Of a DNA stretch of 64,000 nt, positions 44,441-53,173 are shown piece by piece. Position 1 is the stretch's first letter; each line of letters begins with the position of its first letter. The translations under genes were made by a program, and so were the position numbers. This DNA is from Streptomyces sp. ISL-98 (GTDB lineage: Bacteria > Actinomycetota > Actinomycetes > Streptomycetales > Streptomycetaceae): NCBI RefSeq assembly GCF_018614055.1, contig NZ_JAGGPB010000019.1:62001-126000 (forward strand). The letters run 5' to 3'. Below the pieces are notes generated by a model that saw nothing but the letters and a program-made list of their open reading frames with translations, did no database searches and was not told where the DNA came from.

Positions 44441-45256
44441 ATGATCACCACCGACTTCGTGCCCGGCTCTCCGTGCTGGATCGACATCGGCGCCCCTGAT
44501 GTACCTGCCACGGCGGCCTTCTACGGCTCGGTGCTCGGCTGGGAGTTCCAGCCGATGGATCCGGATACGCCGGAGGGGGGCCAGTACGGCGTCTTCAAGC
44601 AGAACGGCAAGACCGTCGGCGGAATCGGCCTGCTCACCGAGGAGGGGGCACGCTCGGCCTGGATGATCTACTTCCATACGAACGACGCCGACGCCACGAC
44701 CGCGGCGGTCGAGCAGAGCGGCGGCACGGTGCGGGTCGCCCCGATGGACGCCGACGGCGAGGGCCGGATGGCGCAGTACACCGACCCGCAGGGCGGTCAG
44801 TTCGCTGTCTGGCAGCCCGGGAAGACCAAGGGCCTGGAAGTGGCGGACCGGCCGGGCGGCCTGTGCTGGACCGAGCTCTACACGACGGACGCGGCCGCCG
44901 CGAAGGAGTTCTACGGCAGCCTCTTCGGCTGGCAGACCCAGGACATGGAGCTGCCGGGCGACGGTGGGACGTACTCGATGATCACTCCCGCCAGCCAGCC
45001 CGACGAGCGCATGCACGGCGGGATCATGCAGCTCCCCACGGACGCACTCTCGCTGACCGGCGGCCGCCCGTACTGGCACCCGGTGTTCGCGGTCGACGAC
45101 TGCGACGACACCGTCGCCAAGGTCACGGGGAACGGCGGAAGCGTGCAGATGGGCCCGGAGGACGCCGAGGGAGTGGGGCGGCTCGCGGTGTGCGTCGACC
45201 CGTCCGGCGCGGACTTCGTGGTGCTGACGCCGGTGCCCGGAGCCACCGGGGCCTGA
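44441..45256 (+). CDS. VOC family protein (two glyoxalase-like domains)
   Basis: The 271-residue protein has two vicinal-oxygen-chelate modules. The first begins CWIDIGAPDVPATAAFYGSVLGWEFQ and the second LCWTELYTTDAAAAKEFYGSLFGWQTQ. Each has a C-terminal FAVWQPG- or FVVLTP-like strand. The pattern matches the hydroxylase-like VOC proteins of actinomycetes, with no assigned reaction. Metal ligands cannot be confirmed by eye. A convergent hairpin follows. Confidence 0.9.
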   Translation: MITTDFVPGSPCWIDIGAPDVPATAAFYGSVLGWEFQPMDPDTPEGGQYGVFKQNGKTVGGIGLLTEEGARSAWMIYFHTNDADATTAAVEQSGGTVRVAPMDADGEGRMAQYTDPQGGQFAVWQPGKTKGLEVADRPGGLCWTELYTTDAAAAKEFYGSLFGWQTQDMELPGDGGTYSMITPASQPDERMHGGIMQLPTDALSLTGGRPYWHPVFAVDDCDDTVAKVTGNGGSVQMGPEDAEGVGRLAVCVDPSGADFVVLTPVPGATGA

Positions 45257-45271
45257 CGTGCCGGAACGCAG

Positions 45272-45304
45272 GAGTCCAGGCCAGTCGTCGACTGACCTGG
45301 ACTC
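45272..45304. terminator. Convergent terminator between the VOC and ABC permease genes
   Basis: GAGTCCAGG-C-CAGTC at 45272-45286 pairs with GACTG-A-CCTGGACTC at 45290-45304 around a GTC loop, giving a 14-bp stem with one mismatch. It lies 16 bp past the VOC stop and 68 bp past the stop of the convergent permease. Confidence 0.75.
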
Positions 45305-45372
45305 TGACCTGGACTGCTGACCTGTACTCACGACCTGGGCTTCGGTCCGAGCGGCGGTCCCGGCTGCGCGGA

Positions 45373-46710
45373 TCAAGCGGCCACCGCCACCGCCCCCACC
45401 GCCGGGGTACGGAGCGTCCGGCGGGCCGTCCCGAGACTGGTGACCAGCGTGGCCGCGGCGGCGACCGCCACGATGCCCAGCCAGATCCCCAAGCCCTGGT
45501 CCGGCAGGACCGAGTCGGTACGGACCACGGTGAACGGCACGATCCCGGCGATCCCCGCCACGGTCCCGAAGAACACCCCGGTCACCGTCAGCACGAGCCC
45601 CTCGCAGCCGACCATCCCGAGCACCTGCCCCGGGGTGGCCCCGGCGAGCCGCTGCTGGCCGAACTCCCGGCCCCGGTACGAGGTCGCGGCGTACAGACTG
45701 TTGATCAGCATGATGCAGGAGAAGACCACGATGATGCCGACGACCACGAGGTTCAGCGTCTCCAGGTTCTTGTCCTCGACCGATTTGGTGAGGCCCGATG
45801 CCTTGATCGCGTCACTCTCGACAGCCTGCATGTACAGCGTCGCCGTCGCCATGCCGGTGAAGAGGATCAGCGGCATCAGCACTCCGGACAGTTCCGAGGC
45901 ACGCCGCCGCATGTTGTGCACGGTCAGATAGCCGCTCGCGCCGAAGAGCGCGACGAGCGGCCGCCCGAACCGGCCGAGCAGGCCCCCCAGCAGCACCGGC
46001 GAGAAGACCGCGAAACCCACCGCCAGCAGAATGGCGCCGTACGCCGCGGGCGCCATCGTCATGGGGTCGGTGCCGTCCATCGCGAAGGTGGTGACCACCG
46101 ACGCCGCACCGGCCACGAGCGCGCCGTACCCGGCGATCCGCCGGGCCCGCCCCCGGGGCTTACGGACACCCGCCGCGGCCTTCGTCGCCCGCCGGACGGC
46201 GAGGAACGCGGCGCCCACCGACGCGAGCAGCGTGATGGTGATGCCCGACATCAGCGCGATGGGCCCGAAGGCGTACTCCACGCTGTCGGCGACCTGCCCG
46301 CTGTCGCGGAACATCCCGAGCAGCGCCTCACCGCCGAGCATCGCGGGCCCGATCGCCAGCACGGCCCCGACCAGTCCGACGACGGCCGACTCGCCGACGA
46401 TCATGCGCTTGATCTGCGCCGGAGTGGCGCCGGTGCTGCGCAGCAGGCTGATCTCCCCGCTCCGCTGCCGCACATTGACGGTGAGGGTCGAGGAGACGGC
46501 GAAGAACACGAGAAGCGTGCCGTAGCCGCCGACCACGGACGCCGCGACGGTGAGCGATTCCGAGCTGACGTCGTCGACGCCCTTCGCGCCCGCCGTGTCG
46601 TGCATCGAGTTGAACGTCATGATGATCGCGGCCCCCAGGAAGGCCGACAGCAGGGTGGCGACGAAGGGTCCGGGGCGCTGCCGGACGGAGCGCATGGCCA
46701 GCGAGAACAT
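45373..46710 (-). CDS. FtsX-type ABC transporter permease
   Basis: The 445-residue protein has FtsX-like permease segments in two regions (SLTVAASVVGGYGTLLVFFAVSSTLTVNVRQRSGEISLLRSTGATPAQIKR and the later VVGIIVVFSCIMLINSLYAATSYRGREFGQQRLAGATPGQ) and no periplasmic signal. Six to eight membrane helices are evident. It begins 3 nt after the ATPase stop. The pair resembles antimicrobial-peptide-type exporters, but no substrate is proven. Confidence 0.88.
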   Translation of the reverse strand: MFSLAMRSVRQRPGPFVATLLSAFLGAAIIMTFNSMHDTAGAKGVDDVSSESLTVAASVVGGYGTLLVFFAVSSTLTVNVRQRSGEISLLRSTGATPAQIKRMIVGESAVVGLVGAVLAIGPAMLGGEALLGMFRDSGQVADSVEYAFGPIALMSGITITLLASVGAAFLAVRRATKAAAGVRKPRGRARRIAGYGALVAGAASVVTTFAMDGTDPMTMAPAAYGAILLAVGFAVFSPVLLGGLLGRFGRPLVALFGASGYLTVHNMRRRASELSGVLMPLILFTGMATATLYMQAVESDAIKASGLTKSVEDKNLETLNLVVVGIIVVFSCIMLINSLYAATSYRGREFGQQRLAGATPGQVLGMVGCEGLVLTVTGVFFGTVAGIAGIVPFTVVRTDSVLPDQGLGIWLGIVAVAAAATLVTSLGTARRTLRTPAVGAVAVAA

Positions 46711-46713
46711 GCC

Positions 46714-47550
46714 TCACACCCCCACTTCGACAACGCCGTGGTCCATGCCGTCCAAGCCGTCCACGCTGTCGCCCAGGTGAGCGAGCCGCTCGGCGACAGC
46801 GTCCACGGTCGGCGCGTTCAGCCGGCCCGCCAGCCGTCCGTCCGCCAGGAACAGCACGGAGTCGGCGTACGAAGCAGCCACCGGGTCGTGCGTCACCATC
46901 ACCACGGTCCGGCCATGGACCCGTACCGCGCCCTGAAGCAGCCGCAGTACGTCCCGCGCGCTGCGCGTGTCCAGCGCCCCGGTCGGCTCGTCCGCGAAAA
47001 CCACGCTGGGCTCGGTGACCAGCGCCCGTGCGATGGCGACGCGCTGCCGCTGCCCGCCGGAGAGCTGGTCGGGACGGTGCCCGAGCCGGTCGCCGAGGCC
47101 GACCTGGGTGAGGATCTGCTGCGCCCTGGCCCGGTCGATGCGCCGGCCGGCGAGCTTCAGCGGGAGGGTGGTGTTCTGCTCGACGGTCAGGGTCGGCAGC
47201 AGGTTGTACTGCTGGAAGACGAAGCCGATCCGCCGGCGCCGGAACCTGGTCAGCTCGGACTCTGTGCCGCCCGTCATCTCCTCGCCGTCCACCATGACCT
47301 GCCCCGAGTCCGGCCGGTCGAGACCCGCCGCGCACTGGAGCAGGGTGGACTTGCCCGATCCGGACGGCCCCATGACCGCGGTGAAGGTCCCGGCGGACAG
47401 GCTCAGTGTCACCCGGTCGAGCGCGGTCACGGCGCTCTCCTCGGTTCCGTACACCTTGCTGACCGATACGAGCCGCAGCGCTTCTGCGCCCCTGCGGCTG
47501 TGCTTCTGATCTTTACGGTGGTCTTGGCGGTGGTCTTTACGGCGGAACAT
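46714..47550 (-). CDS. ABC transporter ATP-binding protein
   Basis: The 278-residue ATPase has Walker [10 protein letters not shown], the signature [15 protein letters not shown], Walker [14 protein letters not shown] and a histidine loop VTHDP. The N-terminus ([21 protein letters not shown]) is unusually basic and repetitive. I place the start at ATG 47550 with GGGAG upstream. A palindrome lies 91 bp upstream at 47641-47666, next to trkA. Confidence 0.92.
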   Translation of the reverse strand: MFRRKDHRQDHRKDQKHSRRGAEALRLVSVSKVYGTEESAVTALDRVTLSLSAGTFTAVMGPSGSGKSTLLQCAAGLDRPDSGQVMVDGEEMTGGTESELTRFRRRRIGFVFQQYNLLPTLTVEQNTTLPLKLAGRRIDRARAQQILTQVGLGDRLGHRPDQLSGGQRQRVAIARALVTEPSVVFADEPTGALDTRSARDVLRLLQGAVRVHGRTVVMVTHDPVAASYADSVLFLADGRLAGRLNAPTVDAVAERLAHLGDSVDGLDGMDHGVVEVGV

Positions 47551-47640
47551 GTCCCCATCACTCCCTCGTGGCACCTGCTGTGCCGTCAGAAATGACGCTA
47601 CGGACGGCGAGGAGCCGTGCCGATGGCCGTAAACACCGAG

Positions 47641-47666
47641 TAAGGGTGCACTCAAGTACACCCTTA
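47641..47666. promoter_or_regulatory. 26-bp near-perfect palindrome upstream of the ABC pair
   Basis: TAAGGGTGCAC at 47641-47651 matches the complement of GTACACCCTTA at 47656-47666 at ten of eleven positions. It lies 12 bp after the trkA stop and 91 bp before the ATPase start. It may be an operator for the ABC genes or the trkA terminator. Confidence 0.5.
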
Positions 47667-47677
47667 GGTCAGGTCGG

Positions 47678-48427
47678 TCAGGTCAGATCGGTGAATGCCT
47701 CCACCGCATGGGTCCTGCCGGTGACAACGAGCACGTCGCCCTTCTCGACCACCGTCTCCGCCGTCGCGTACGTGAAGTCCTGCCCGGGACGCTTGATGCC
47801 GACGACGGTCACTCCGTACTTTTGGCGCACGTGGCTCTGCCCGAGGGGGAGCCCCGTGGCGACCTCCGGAGCGACCGTCTTCACCAGGGCGTAGTCGTCG
47901 TCGAACTGGATGAAGTCCAGCATCCTGCCGGTCACCAGGTGGGCCACCCGTTCGCCCATCTCGTGCTCGGGCAGAACGACATGGTGGGCGCCGAGGCGCT
48001 CCAGGATCTGGCCGTGCTGGCGGTTGACGGCCATTGCCCAGATGTTGGGAACCTCGGCTTCCAGGAGGTTGGTGGTGACCAGGATGCTGGCCTCGACGTC
48101 GGTGCCGATGCCGACGACCGCGCTGGTGAATTCGTTCACGCCGAGCTGGCGCAGGACTTCCGGATCGGTGCAGTCGGCGACCGCAGCGTGGGCCAGGATG
48201 TCGCTGTGCTTCTGGACGAGACGGGCATCGGTGTCCAGCCCCAGGACGTCCCAGCCGCGCCGGGTCAGCTCGTTGGCGAGCGAGCTGCCGAACCGCCCCA
48301 GGCCGATCACCGCGACCCGCTGGTCGCCGTGCTGCCCGGGGTACTGGTCGGCGAGCCGCTTGCCGCGGCCGCGGCCGGGGACACGGCTGCGCTTGCGCCT
48401 GCGCAGGGGGTGCAGATAGTCAGCCAA
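47678..48427 (-). CDS. trkA: TrkA family potassium uptake regulatory protein
   Basis: The 249-residue protein begins with a basic tail (residues 1-35). An RCK Rossmann domain follows with the NAD motif VAVIGLGRFGSSLANEL near 40, then a C-terminal TrkA-C domain. These regulators gate TrkH-type K+ channels in response to nucleotides. TrkA-C domains are also c-di-AMP binding candidates in actinobacteria. The start is TTG 48427, overlapping the trkH gene end by 8 nt, so the two are coupled. Confidence 0.9.
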   Translation of the reverse strand: MADYLHPLRRRKRSRVPGRGRGKRLADQYPGQHGDQRVAVIGLGRFGSSLANELTRRGWDVLGLDTDARLVQKHSDILAHAAVADCTDPEVLRQLGVNEFTSAVVGIGTDVEASILVTTNLLEAEVPNIWAMAVNRQHGQILERLGAHHVVLPEHEMGERVAHLVTGRMLDFIQFDDDYALVKTVAPEVATGLPLGQSHVRQKYGVTVVGIKRPGQDFTYATAETVVEKGDVLVVTGRTHAVEAFTDLT

Positions 48428-49784
48428 TGACGGGTCGCTCCTCAGGCAGCTCGAAGCGGCGGGTCCGTTCGCGCAGAGCCAGCGCCGAAACCAGGGTGAT
48501 CGGGCCGAGACGGCCCACGAACATCAGCAGAATCAGGATCAGTTGCCCCAGGCCGGGCAGATCCGCGGTGATTCCGGTGGAAAGACCGACAGTGGCGAAG
48601 GCGGAGACGACTTCGAAGAGCACGGCCTCGAAGGGTGCCTTGGTCAGCGACAGCATGGCGAGCGTCGCGGCGATCACGAGCCCCACCCCGAGCAGGGCCA
48701 CGGTCAGCGCCTGACGCAGTACGTGCGGAGCGAGGCGGCGGCCCAGTACAACCGAATTGGTCTCGCCTCGCACCTCGGCGACGATCGCGGCGGCCAGCAC
48801 CGCGAAGGTGGTGACCTTGATGCCGCCCGCCGTGCCCGCGCTGCCGCCGCCGATGAACATGAGCATGCAGGTCAGCAGCAGCGTCGAGGCGTTCAGGGCG
48901 CCGATGTCGAGCGAGTTGAACCCGGCGGTGCGGCTCATCGCGGAGTGGAAGAAGCCGTTCAGGATCTTCTCGCTCCAGTCGAAGGGGCCGAAGGTCTCTT
49001 CATTGCTCCACTCCAGCAGGCAGGTCAGCACCGTGCCGACGAACAGCAGGATCGCGGTGGTGATCAGGGTCAGCTTGGTGTGCAGGGTCCAGTTCCGGCG
49101 CCCCGTCGTACGCCGCCGGTTGCGGTGGCGCAGTACTTCGAGGAGTACCGGGAACCCGATGCCGCCCAGGATGACCGCGGCCGCGACCGGCAGCGTCACC
49201 CAGGGATCCTGGGAGTACCGCGTGAGGCTGTCGGCGTGCAGTCCGAAACCGGCGTTGTTGAAGGACGACACGGCGTGGAAGAAGCCGAGATACACGGCGT
49301 CGCCGATCGTGTTCCCGTAGCCGAAGCGGAATCGGAGCGCGAGCATCGCGCCCACCGCCAGCTCCACGACCACGGTGGACCCGGCGACGCCGAGCAGCAC
49401 CCGGCGTACGTCGCCGATTTGCAGGCTCTTCGTCTCCGCCTGCGCGGTCAGCTGCATCCGGAGCCGCAGCCTGCCGGAGACGAGCAGGCCGAGAAGCGAC
49501 GCCATCGTCATGATGCCGAAGCCGCCGATCTGGATCAGCGCGAGGATGACGCCTTCACCGAAGCCGCTCCAGTACGTCCCGGTGTCCACCACCGCGAGAC
49601 CAGTCACGCACACCGCGGAGGTCGAGGTGAACAGGGCGGTCAGGAATGAGGCCGCGGCGCGCTCCTCGGTGGCCATCGGCAGTGCGAGCAGCCCCGTGCC
49701 GACGAGCGTCACGAAGGCGAAGGCGAGTGCGACGCTGCGAGCAGGGTGGGCGGCGAGCAGCGACGGACGCGTCCGCATCGTCAT
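48420..49784 (-). CDS. trkH: TrkH/KtrB family potassium transporter
   Basis: The 454-residue membrane protein has the four-repeat channel architecture of KtrB/TrkH. Filter-region strands such as TSTSAVCVTGLAV and the later FFHAVSSFNNAGFG, GFFHSAMSRTAGFNSLDI and FEVVSAFATVGLSTGI provide the selectivity glycines. With TrkA it takes up potassium. I choose ATG 49784, behind an AGGTGG site. A GTG at 49796 is also possible. It diverges from a CBS-domain gene. Confidence 0.92.
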   Translation of the reverse strand: MTMRTRPSLLAAHPARSVALAFAFVTLVGTGLLALPMATEERAAASFLTALFTSTSAVCVTGLAVVDTGTYWSGFGEGVILALIQIGGFGIMTMASLLGLLVSGRLRLRMQLTAQAETKSLQIGDVRRVLLGVAGSTVVVELAVGAMLALRFRFGYGNTIGDAVYLGFFHAVSSFNNAGFGLHADSLTRYSQDPWVTLPVAAAVILGGIGFPVLLEVLRHRNRRRTTGRRNWTLHTKLTLITTAILLFVGTVLTCLLEWSNEETFGPFDWSEKILNGFFHSAMSRTAGFNSLDIGALNASTLLLTCMLMFIGGGSAGTAGGIKVTTFAVLAAAIVAEVRGETNSVVLGRRLAPHVLRQALTVALLGVGLVIAATLAMLSLTKAPFEAVLFEVVSAFATVGLSTGITADLPGLGQLILILLMFVGRLGPITLVSALALRERTRRFELPEERPVIG

Positions 49785-49905
49785 GTGTACTGCCACCTGC
49801 CGGCCTCCCGGTCACGTGCCGCCGGAGTCGCCTGACACCGCGTCAAGATTATGCAATGGGGTGCCGCGTGCCACCTTCTTGTGGCGGCCGTGGCGCGTGA
49901 CGCTT

Positions 49906-49934
49906 CTTGCAGAACCCTCAGAACCCTCTGCAAG
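49906..49934 (+). promoter_or_regulatory. Hairpin with tandem 9-bp repeats in the CBS gene leader
   Basis: CTTGCAGA at 49906-49913 pairs perfectly with TCTGCAAG at 49927-49934. The sequence from 49911 is two tandem copies of AGAACCCTC. It ends 3 bp before the AGGAG ribosome site, so it could influence translation of the CBS gene. Confidence 0.5.
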
Positions 49935-49951
49935 TGACAGGAGCCCGCCAC

Positions 49952-50413
49952 ATGCATGCACGTGACTTGGCCGAGGACTACGAAACCGTCGGCCTCGACA
50001 CGGACGCGATGGACGCCGCCCGGCTGATGGCCGAACACCGGCTGCCCGCACTGCTCGTCGTCGACGAGCACGGCGCCCCCCAGGCGATCCTGCCCGCGTC
50101 CCAGATGATCAAAGTGGTCGTCCCCGGCTATGTGATCGAGGACCCGACGCTGGCGGCGGTCATCGACGAGCGACACGCCGACCGGCTCTGCGAAGTACTG
50201 AGGGGACGGACCGTACAAGAGTGCCTGCCCAGGTCGGCGGCCCCGCCGCCGGTGGCGGCACCCGACGACACCGCGCTGGAAGTGGCCGCCCTGATGGCCC
50301 AGGTGCGAAGCCCGCTAGTCGCTGTCGGCGAGAAGGACAAGCAGGGCATGCGCCTGCTCGGCGTCATCACCGCCTCGCACCTGCTGGAGTCCCTGCTCCG
50401 ACGCATCGGTTGA
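49952..50413 (+). CDS. CBS-domain protein
   Basis: The 153-residue protein is a pair of CBS motifs (LDTDAMDAARLMAEHRLPALLVVDEHG near residues 14-40 and TALEVAALMAQVRSPLVAVGEKDKQG in the second half) and nothing else. CBS pairs bind adenine nucleotides or c-di-AMP and tune partner transporters. It lies between trkH and an ArsB/NhaD-type transporter, so a sensor role in ion transport is likely. ATG 49952 has AGGAG 9 nt upstream. A 15-bp terminator follows. Confidence 0.88.
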   Translation: MHARDLAEDYETVGLDTDAMDAARLMAEHRLPALLVVDEHGAPQAILPASQMIKVVVPGYVIEDPTLAAVIDERHADRLCEVLRGRTVQECLPRSAAPPPVAAPDDTALEVAALMAQVRSPLVAVGEKDKQGMRLLGVITASHLLESLLRRIG

Positions 50414-50423
50414 GCGGCCGGGG

Positions 50424-50456
50424 CTCCTGGTGCCCGGCGCGGCCGGGCACCAGGAG
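50424..50456 (+). terminator. Terminator after the CBS gene
   Basis: CTCCTGGTGCCCGGC at 50424-50438 pairs perfectly with GCCGGGCACCAGGAG at 50442-50456 around a GCG loop, a 15-bp stem just past the CBS stop. Confidence 0.85.
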
Positions 50457-50485
50457 TCTGCCAAGGAGCCGTAAAGACCCTGTAT

Positions 50486-50529
50486 GGTCCCTCGCGGAGT
50501 GCCGGGAAGCCTGGTCGGCGACAAGGGAC
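50486..50529 (+). ncRNA. Candidate structured leader RNA of the ArsB/NhaD transporter
   Basis: Between the CBS terminator and the transporter ATG, GTCCCT (50487-50492) pairs with AGGGAC (50524-50529), enclosing a stem GCCG (50501-50504) with CGGC (50516-50519) and the loop GGAAGCCTGGT. It sits 30 bp upstream of the transporter ATG. I cannot assign it to a named family. It could be an ion-responsive riboswitch or an attenuator. Confidence 0.45.
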
Positions 50530-50558
50530 ACGTCTCTTTGCCCACCGACCGGAGCATC

Positions 50559-51857
50559 ATGAACGACTGGCAGAGCTGGGCCGCGATCGTCGTCTTCATC
50601 GGCACCTACACCCTGATCATCAGCGAGAAGATCCACCGCGTCGCCGCCGCGATCGGCGGCGCGGCTCTGATGCTGGCGATCGGGGCCACCGACGACAAGT
50701 CGGCGTTCTACTCCGAGCACACCGGCATCGACTGGAACGTCATCTTCCTGCTCCTCGGCATGATGATGATCGTCGGAGTCCTCAAGAAGACCGGCATGTT
50801 CGAGTACCTGGCCATCTGGTCGGTCAAGAGAGCCAGGGCCAAACCCTTCCGCGTGATGGTCATGCTGATCGTCATCACCGCGATCGCCTCGGCACTGCTC
50901 GACAACGTCACCACGGTCCTGCTGATCGCCCCGGTCACCCTGCTGGTGTGCGAGCGGCTCGCGCTGCCCTCCGCGCCGTTCCTCATCGCCGAGGTCCTGG
51001 CCTCCAACGTCGGCGGCACGGCCACGCTCGTCGGCGACCCGCCGAACATCATCATCGCCAGCCGCGCCGGCCTGACCTTCAACGACTTCCTGGTCCACCT
51101 CGCACCGCTGTGCGTCGTGCTGATACTGGTTCTGATCGCGCTGTGCCGCTTCCTGTTCCGCAAGTCCTTCCTGTACGACGAGGAGCGCGCCGAAGAAGTC
51201 ATGGCGCTGGAGGAGCGCGAAGCGATCCGGGACCCGCGTCTGCTCGTCCAGGGCCTGATCGTCCTCGTCCTGGTCGTCGCTGGCTTTGTCCTGCACCCCC
51301 TGCTGCACTTCGAACCCAGCGTCGTCGCACTGCTGGGCGCCGGCCTCCTGATCGCCATCTCCACCGTGCGGACCGGTGACGTACTCAGCGAGGTGGAATG
51401 GCCCACCCTCGGCTTCTTCGCCGGCCTGTTCATCATGATCGGCGGCCTGATCGAGACCGGCGTCATCGGTGAGGTGTCCGAATCCCTCGCCGACGTGATC
51501 GGGGAGCACGAGCTGGGCGGCTCGATGCTGCTGCTCGGCGCCTCCGCGGTCCTCTCCGGCATCGTCGACAACATCCCGTACGTCGCGACGATGGCGCCGA
51601 TCACCAGCGACCTCGTGGAGAGCATGGGCGGAGGCCCGGACCACGTCCTGTGGTGGTCCCTCGCCCTCGGCGCCGACCTCGGCGGCAACGCCACCGCGAT
51701 CGGTGCCAGCGCCAACGTCGTCGTACTCGGCATCGCCGAACGCAACCGGCAGCCCATCTCCTTCTGGCAGTTCACCAGGTACGGCCTGGTCGTCACGGCC
51801 GTGACCGTCACGCTCGCGGCCGTGTACGTGTGGCTGCGCTACTTCGCCCTGGCTTGA
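50559..51857 (+). CDS. ArsB/NhaD-family ion transporter
   Basis: The 432-residue integral membrane protein matches the ion-transporter superfamily that includes ArsB and NhaD. Marker regions are NVIFLLLGMMMIVGVLKKTGMFEYL, LLDNVTTVLLIAPVTLLVCE and NVGGTATLVGDPPNIIIASRAGL, with an inverted second half that contains IVDNIPYVATMAPI and LGGNATAIGASANVVVLG. These resemble Na+/H+ antiporters of the NhaD type more than arsenite pumps. The ion specificity is not determined. ATG 50559 is chosen, behind GGAG. The structured leader precedes it. Confidence 0.88.
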   Translation: MNDWQSWAAIVVFIGTYTLIISEKIHRVAAAIGGAALMLAIGATDDKSAFYSEHTGIDWNVIFLLLGMMMIVGVLKKTGMFEYLAIWSVKRARAKPFRVMVMLIVITAIASALLDNVTTVLLIAPVTLLVCERLALPSAPFLIAEVLASNVGGTATLVGDPPNIIIASRAGLTFNDFLVHLAPLCVVLILVLIALCRFLFRKSFLYDEERAEEVMALEEREAIRDPRLLVQGLIVLVLVVAGFVLHPLLHFEPSVVALLGAGLLIAISTVRTGDVLSEVEWPTLGFFAGLFIMIGGLIETGVIGEVSESLADVIGEHELGGSMLLLGASAVLSGIVDNIPYVATMAPITSDLVESMGGGPDHVLWWSLALGADLGGNATAIGASANVVVLGIAERNRQPISFWQFTRYGLVVTAVTVTLAAVYVWLRYFALA

Positions 51858-51901
51858 CACCGCCTGACGGCCCCACGTATCGGAAATGCGACAAGACCTC
51901 C

Positions 51902-51937
51902 GCGACGGACACGCCGCCTCCCCCCGTAGAGCAGATG
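51902..51937 (+). repeat. 36-bp element, copy 1, upstream of the transglycosylase
   Basis: This block matches 54321-54356 in 31 of 36 positions, ending with CCGTAGAGCAGATG in both. It lies 55 bp before the transglycosylase ATG. Differences fall in its middle, where codon changes are not synonymous in either possible frame, so DNA or RNA rather than protein seems conserved. Confidence 0.75.
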
Positions 51938-51991
51938 AAGGATGCCGCGCCGACTCCCGGTGCGGCGGGGACATGGGGAGGGGTCCGGCAC

Positions 51992-53080
51992 ATGGCGCGA
52001 CGGATCGCAGGGCGAATACCAGGCCGGATACGCAGGGGCCTTACGGGAACGGCGGCCGCGGCAGCAGCGATGGCGGCACTGACCGCCTCACAGCCACCGA
52101 GCTCCGTGGCGCGCGCCACGAGTGCCGCGGAGAAGGTCACCGGGCAGGCCGACCAGGGCATTTCGGGTGATGCGTTCTACTACACCGAGCTGCCCCCGCT
52201 CGGCACCGAGCCGCCCCCCTTGGCGGTACGCGACAAAGCCGGTCCGGCCGCGCGTCCGGGTGGCGGAGCGGTGCCCGCCACGGTCCTCGACGCGTACAGG
52301 AAGTCGGAGGCGGCGCTCGCGCAGAGCACCCCGCTCTGCGGTCTCCGCTGGCAGCTGCTCGCCGCGATCGGTCAGGTGGAGTCCGCCCAGGCGCGGGGCG
52401 GCGCGGTGGACGCGGGCGGTACGACGTACTCGCCCATCATCGGCCCGCAGCTCAACGGCCGCGGGTTCGCCACCATCCGGGACACCGACAGCGGCGCGTA
52501 CGACGGCGACAGCTCGTACGACCACGCGGTCGGCCCGATGCAGTTCATCCCGTCCACCTGGGCCATGTGGGGCGCCGACGGCAACGGCGACGGAAGCGCC
52601 GACCCGCACAACGTCTACGACGCGGCCCTCGCGGCGGGGCATTACCTGTGTGCGGGCGGTCGTGACCTCGCCGAGCCGTACGACTTCGACCGTGCGGTCC
52701 TCAGCTACAACCGGTCCCGGGAGTACCTGCGCATCGTCACATCGTGGTTCGCGTACTTCACGGACGGACACAGAGAGGTCCCGGACAAGAAGGGACGCAC
52801 AGGGCCGCGCGCAGAACCGGACTCCCCCAGCACCCGTCGGAAGGAGCCGGACAGCCCGCGCCCGCGTACCGGCGCGTCGCCCTCTCTCAGGCCCACACCC
52901 GCACCTACCCCCTCCTCCATGCCCAAGCCCACGCCCTCACCGACGCGTGACCGTCCGAGCAGCGGGCCGACGTCCGAGGCGCCCGCGGTCACCCTTCCCG
53001 GCACCGTGGTCGAGTTGCCGGACGACGGCGTCCTGCCAGGGGCGGAGCCGGGGGCCGGGCCGCTCACCAGCAACGGTTAG
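51992..53080 (+). CDS. Lytic murein transglycosylase (SLT_2/MltB-like)
   Basis: The 362-residue exported enzyme cleaves peptidoglycan glycan strands with formation of 1,6-anhydro muramic ends. After an RR-containing signal region (ARRIAGRIPGRIRRGLTG) comes an SLT_2-type domain with the catalytic Glu130 in GQVESAQARGG and the conserved VGPMQFIPSTWAMWG and NVYDAALAAGHYLC. The C-terminal 110 residues are Pro/Ser/Thr-rich and probably span the wall. ATG 51992 has GGGGAGGGG 8 nt upstream. A start at ATG 51935 is possible and would place the 36-bp element's end in the code. Confidence 0.9.
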   Translation: MARRIAGRIPGRIRRGLTGTAAAAAAMAALTASQPPSSVARATSAAEKVTGQADQGISGDAFYYTELPPLGTEPPPLAVRDKAGPAARPGGGAVPATVLDAYRKSEAALAQSTPLCGLRWQLLAAIGQVESAQARGGAVDAGGTTYSPIIGPQLNGRGFATIRDTDSGAYDGDSSYDHAVGPMQFIPSTWAMWGADGNGDGSADPHNVYDAALAAGHYLCAGGRDLAEPYDFDRAVLSYNRSREYLRIVTSWFAYFTDGHREVPDKKGRTGPRAEPDSPSTRRKEPDSPRPRTGASPSLRPTPAPTPSSMPKPTPSPTRDRPSSGPTSEAPAVTLPGTVVELPDDGVLPGAEPGAGPLTSNG

Positions 53081-53173
53081 GCATCTCTCGCGCTCCGGCC
53101 CTCCACAATTCCGGATACCGGGCGGTAACGTCGCCACCGCCCTGCAGTCAGATGTGAGCGCGAAGGGGCCCTC

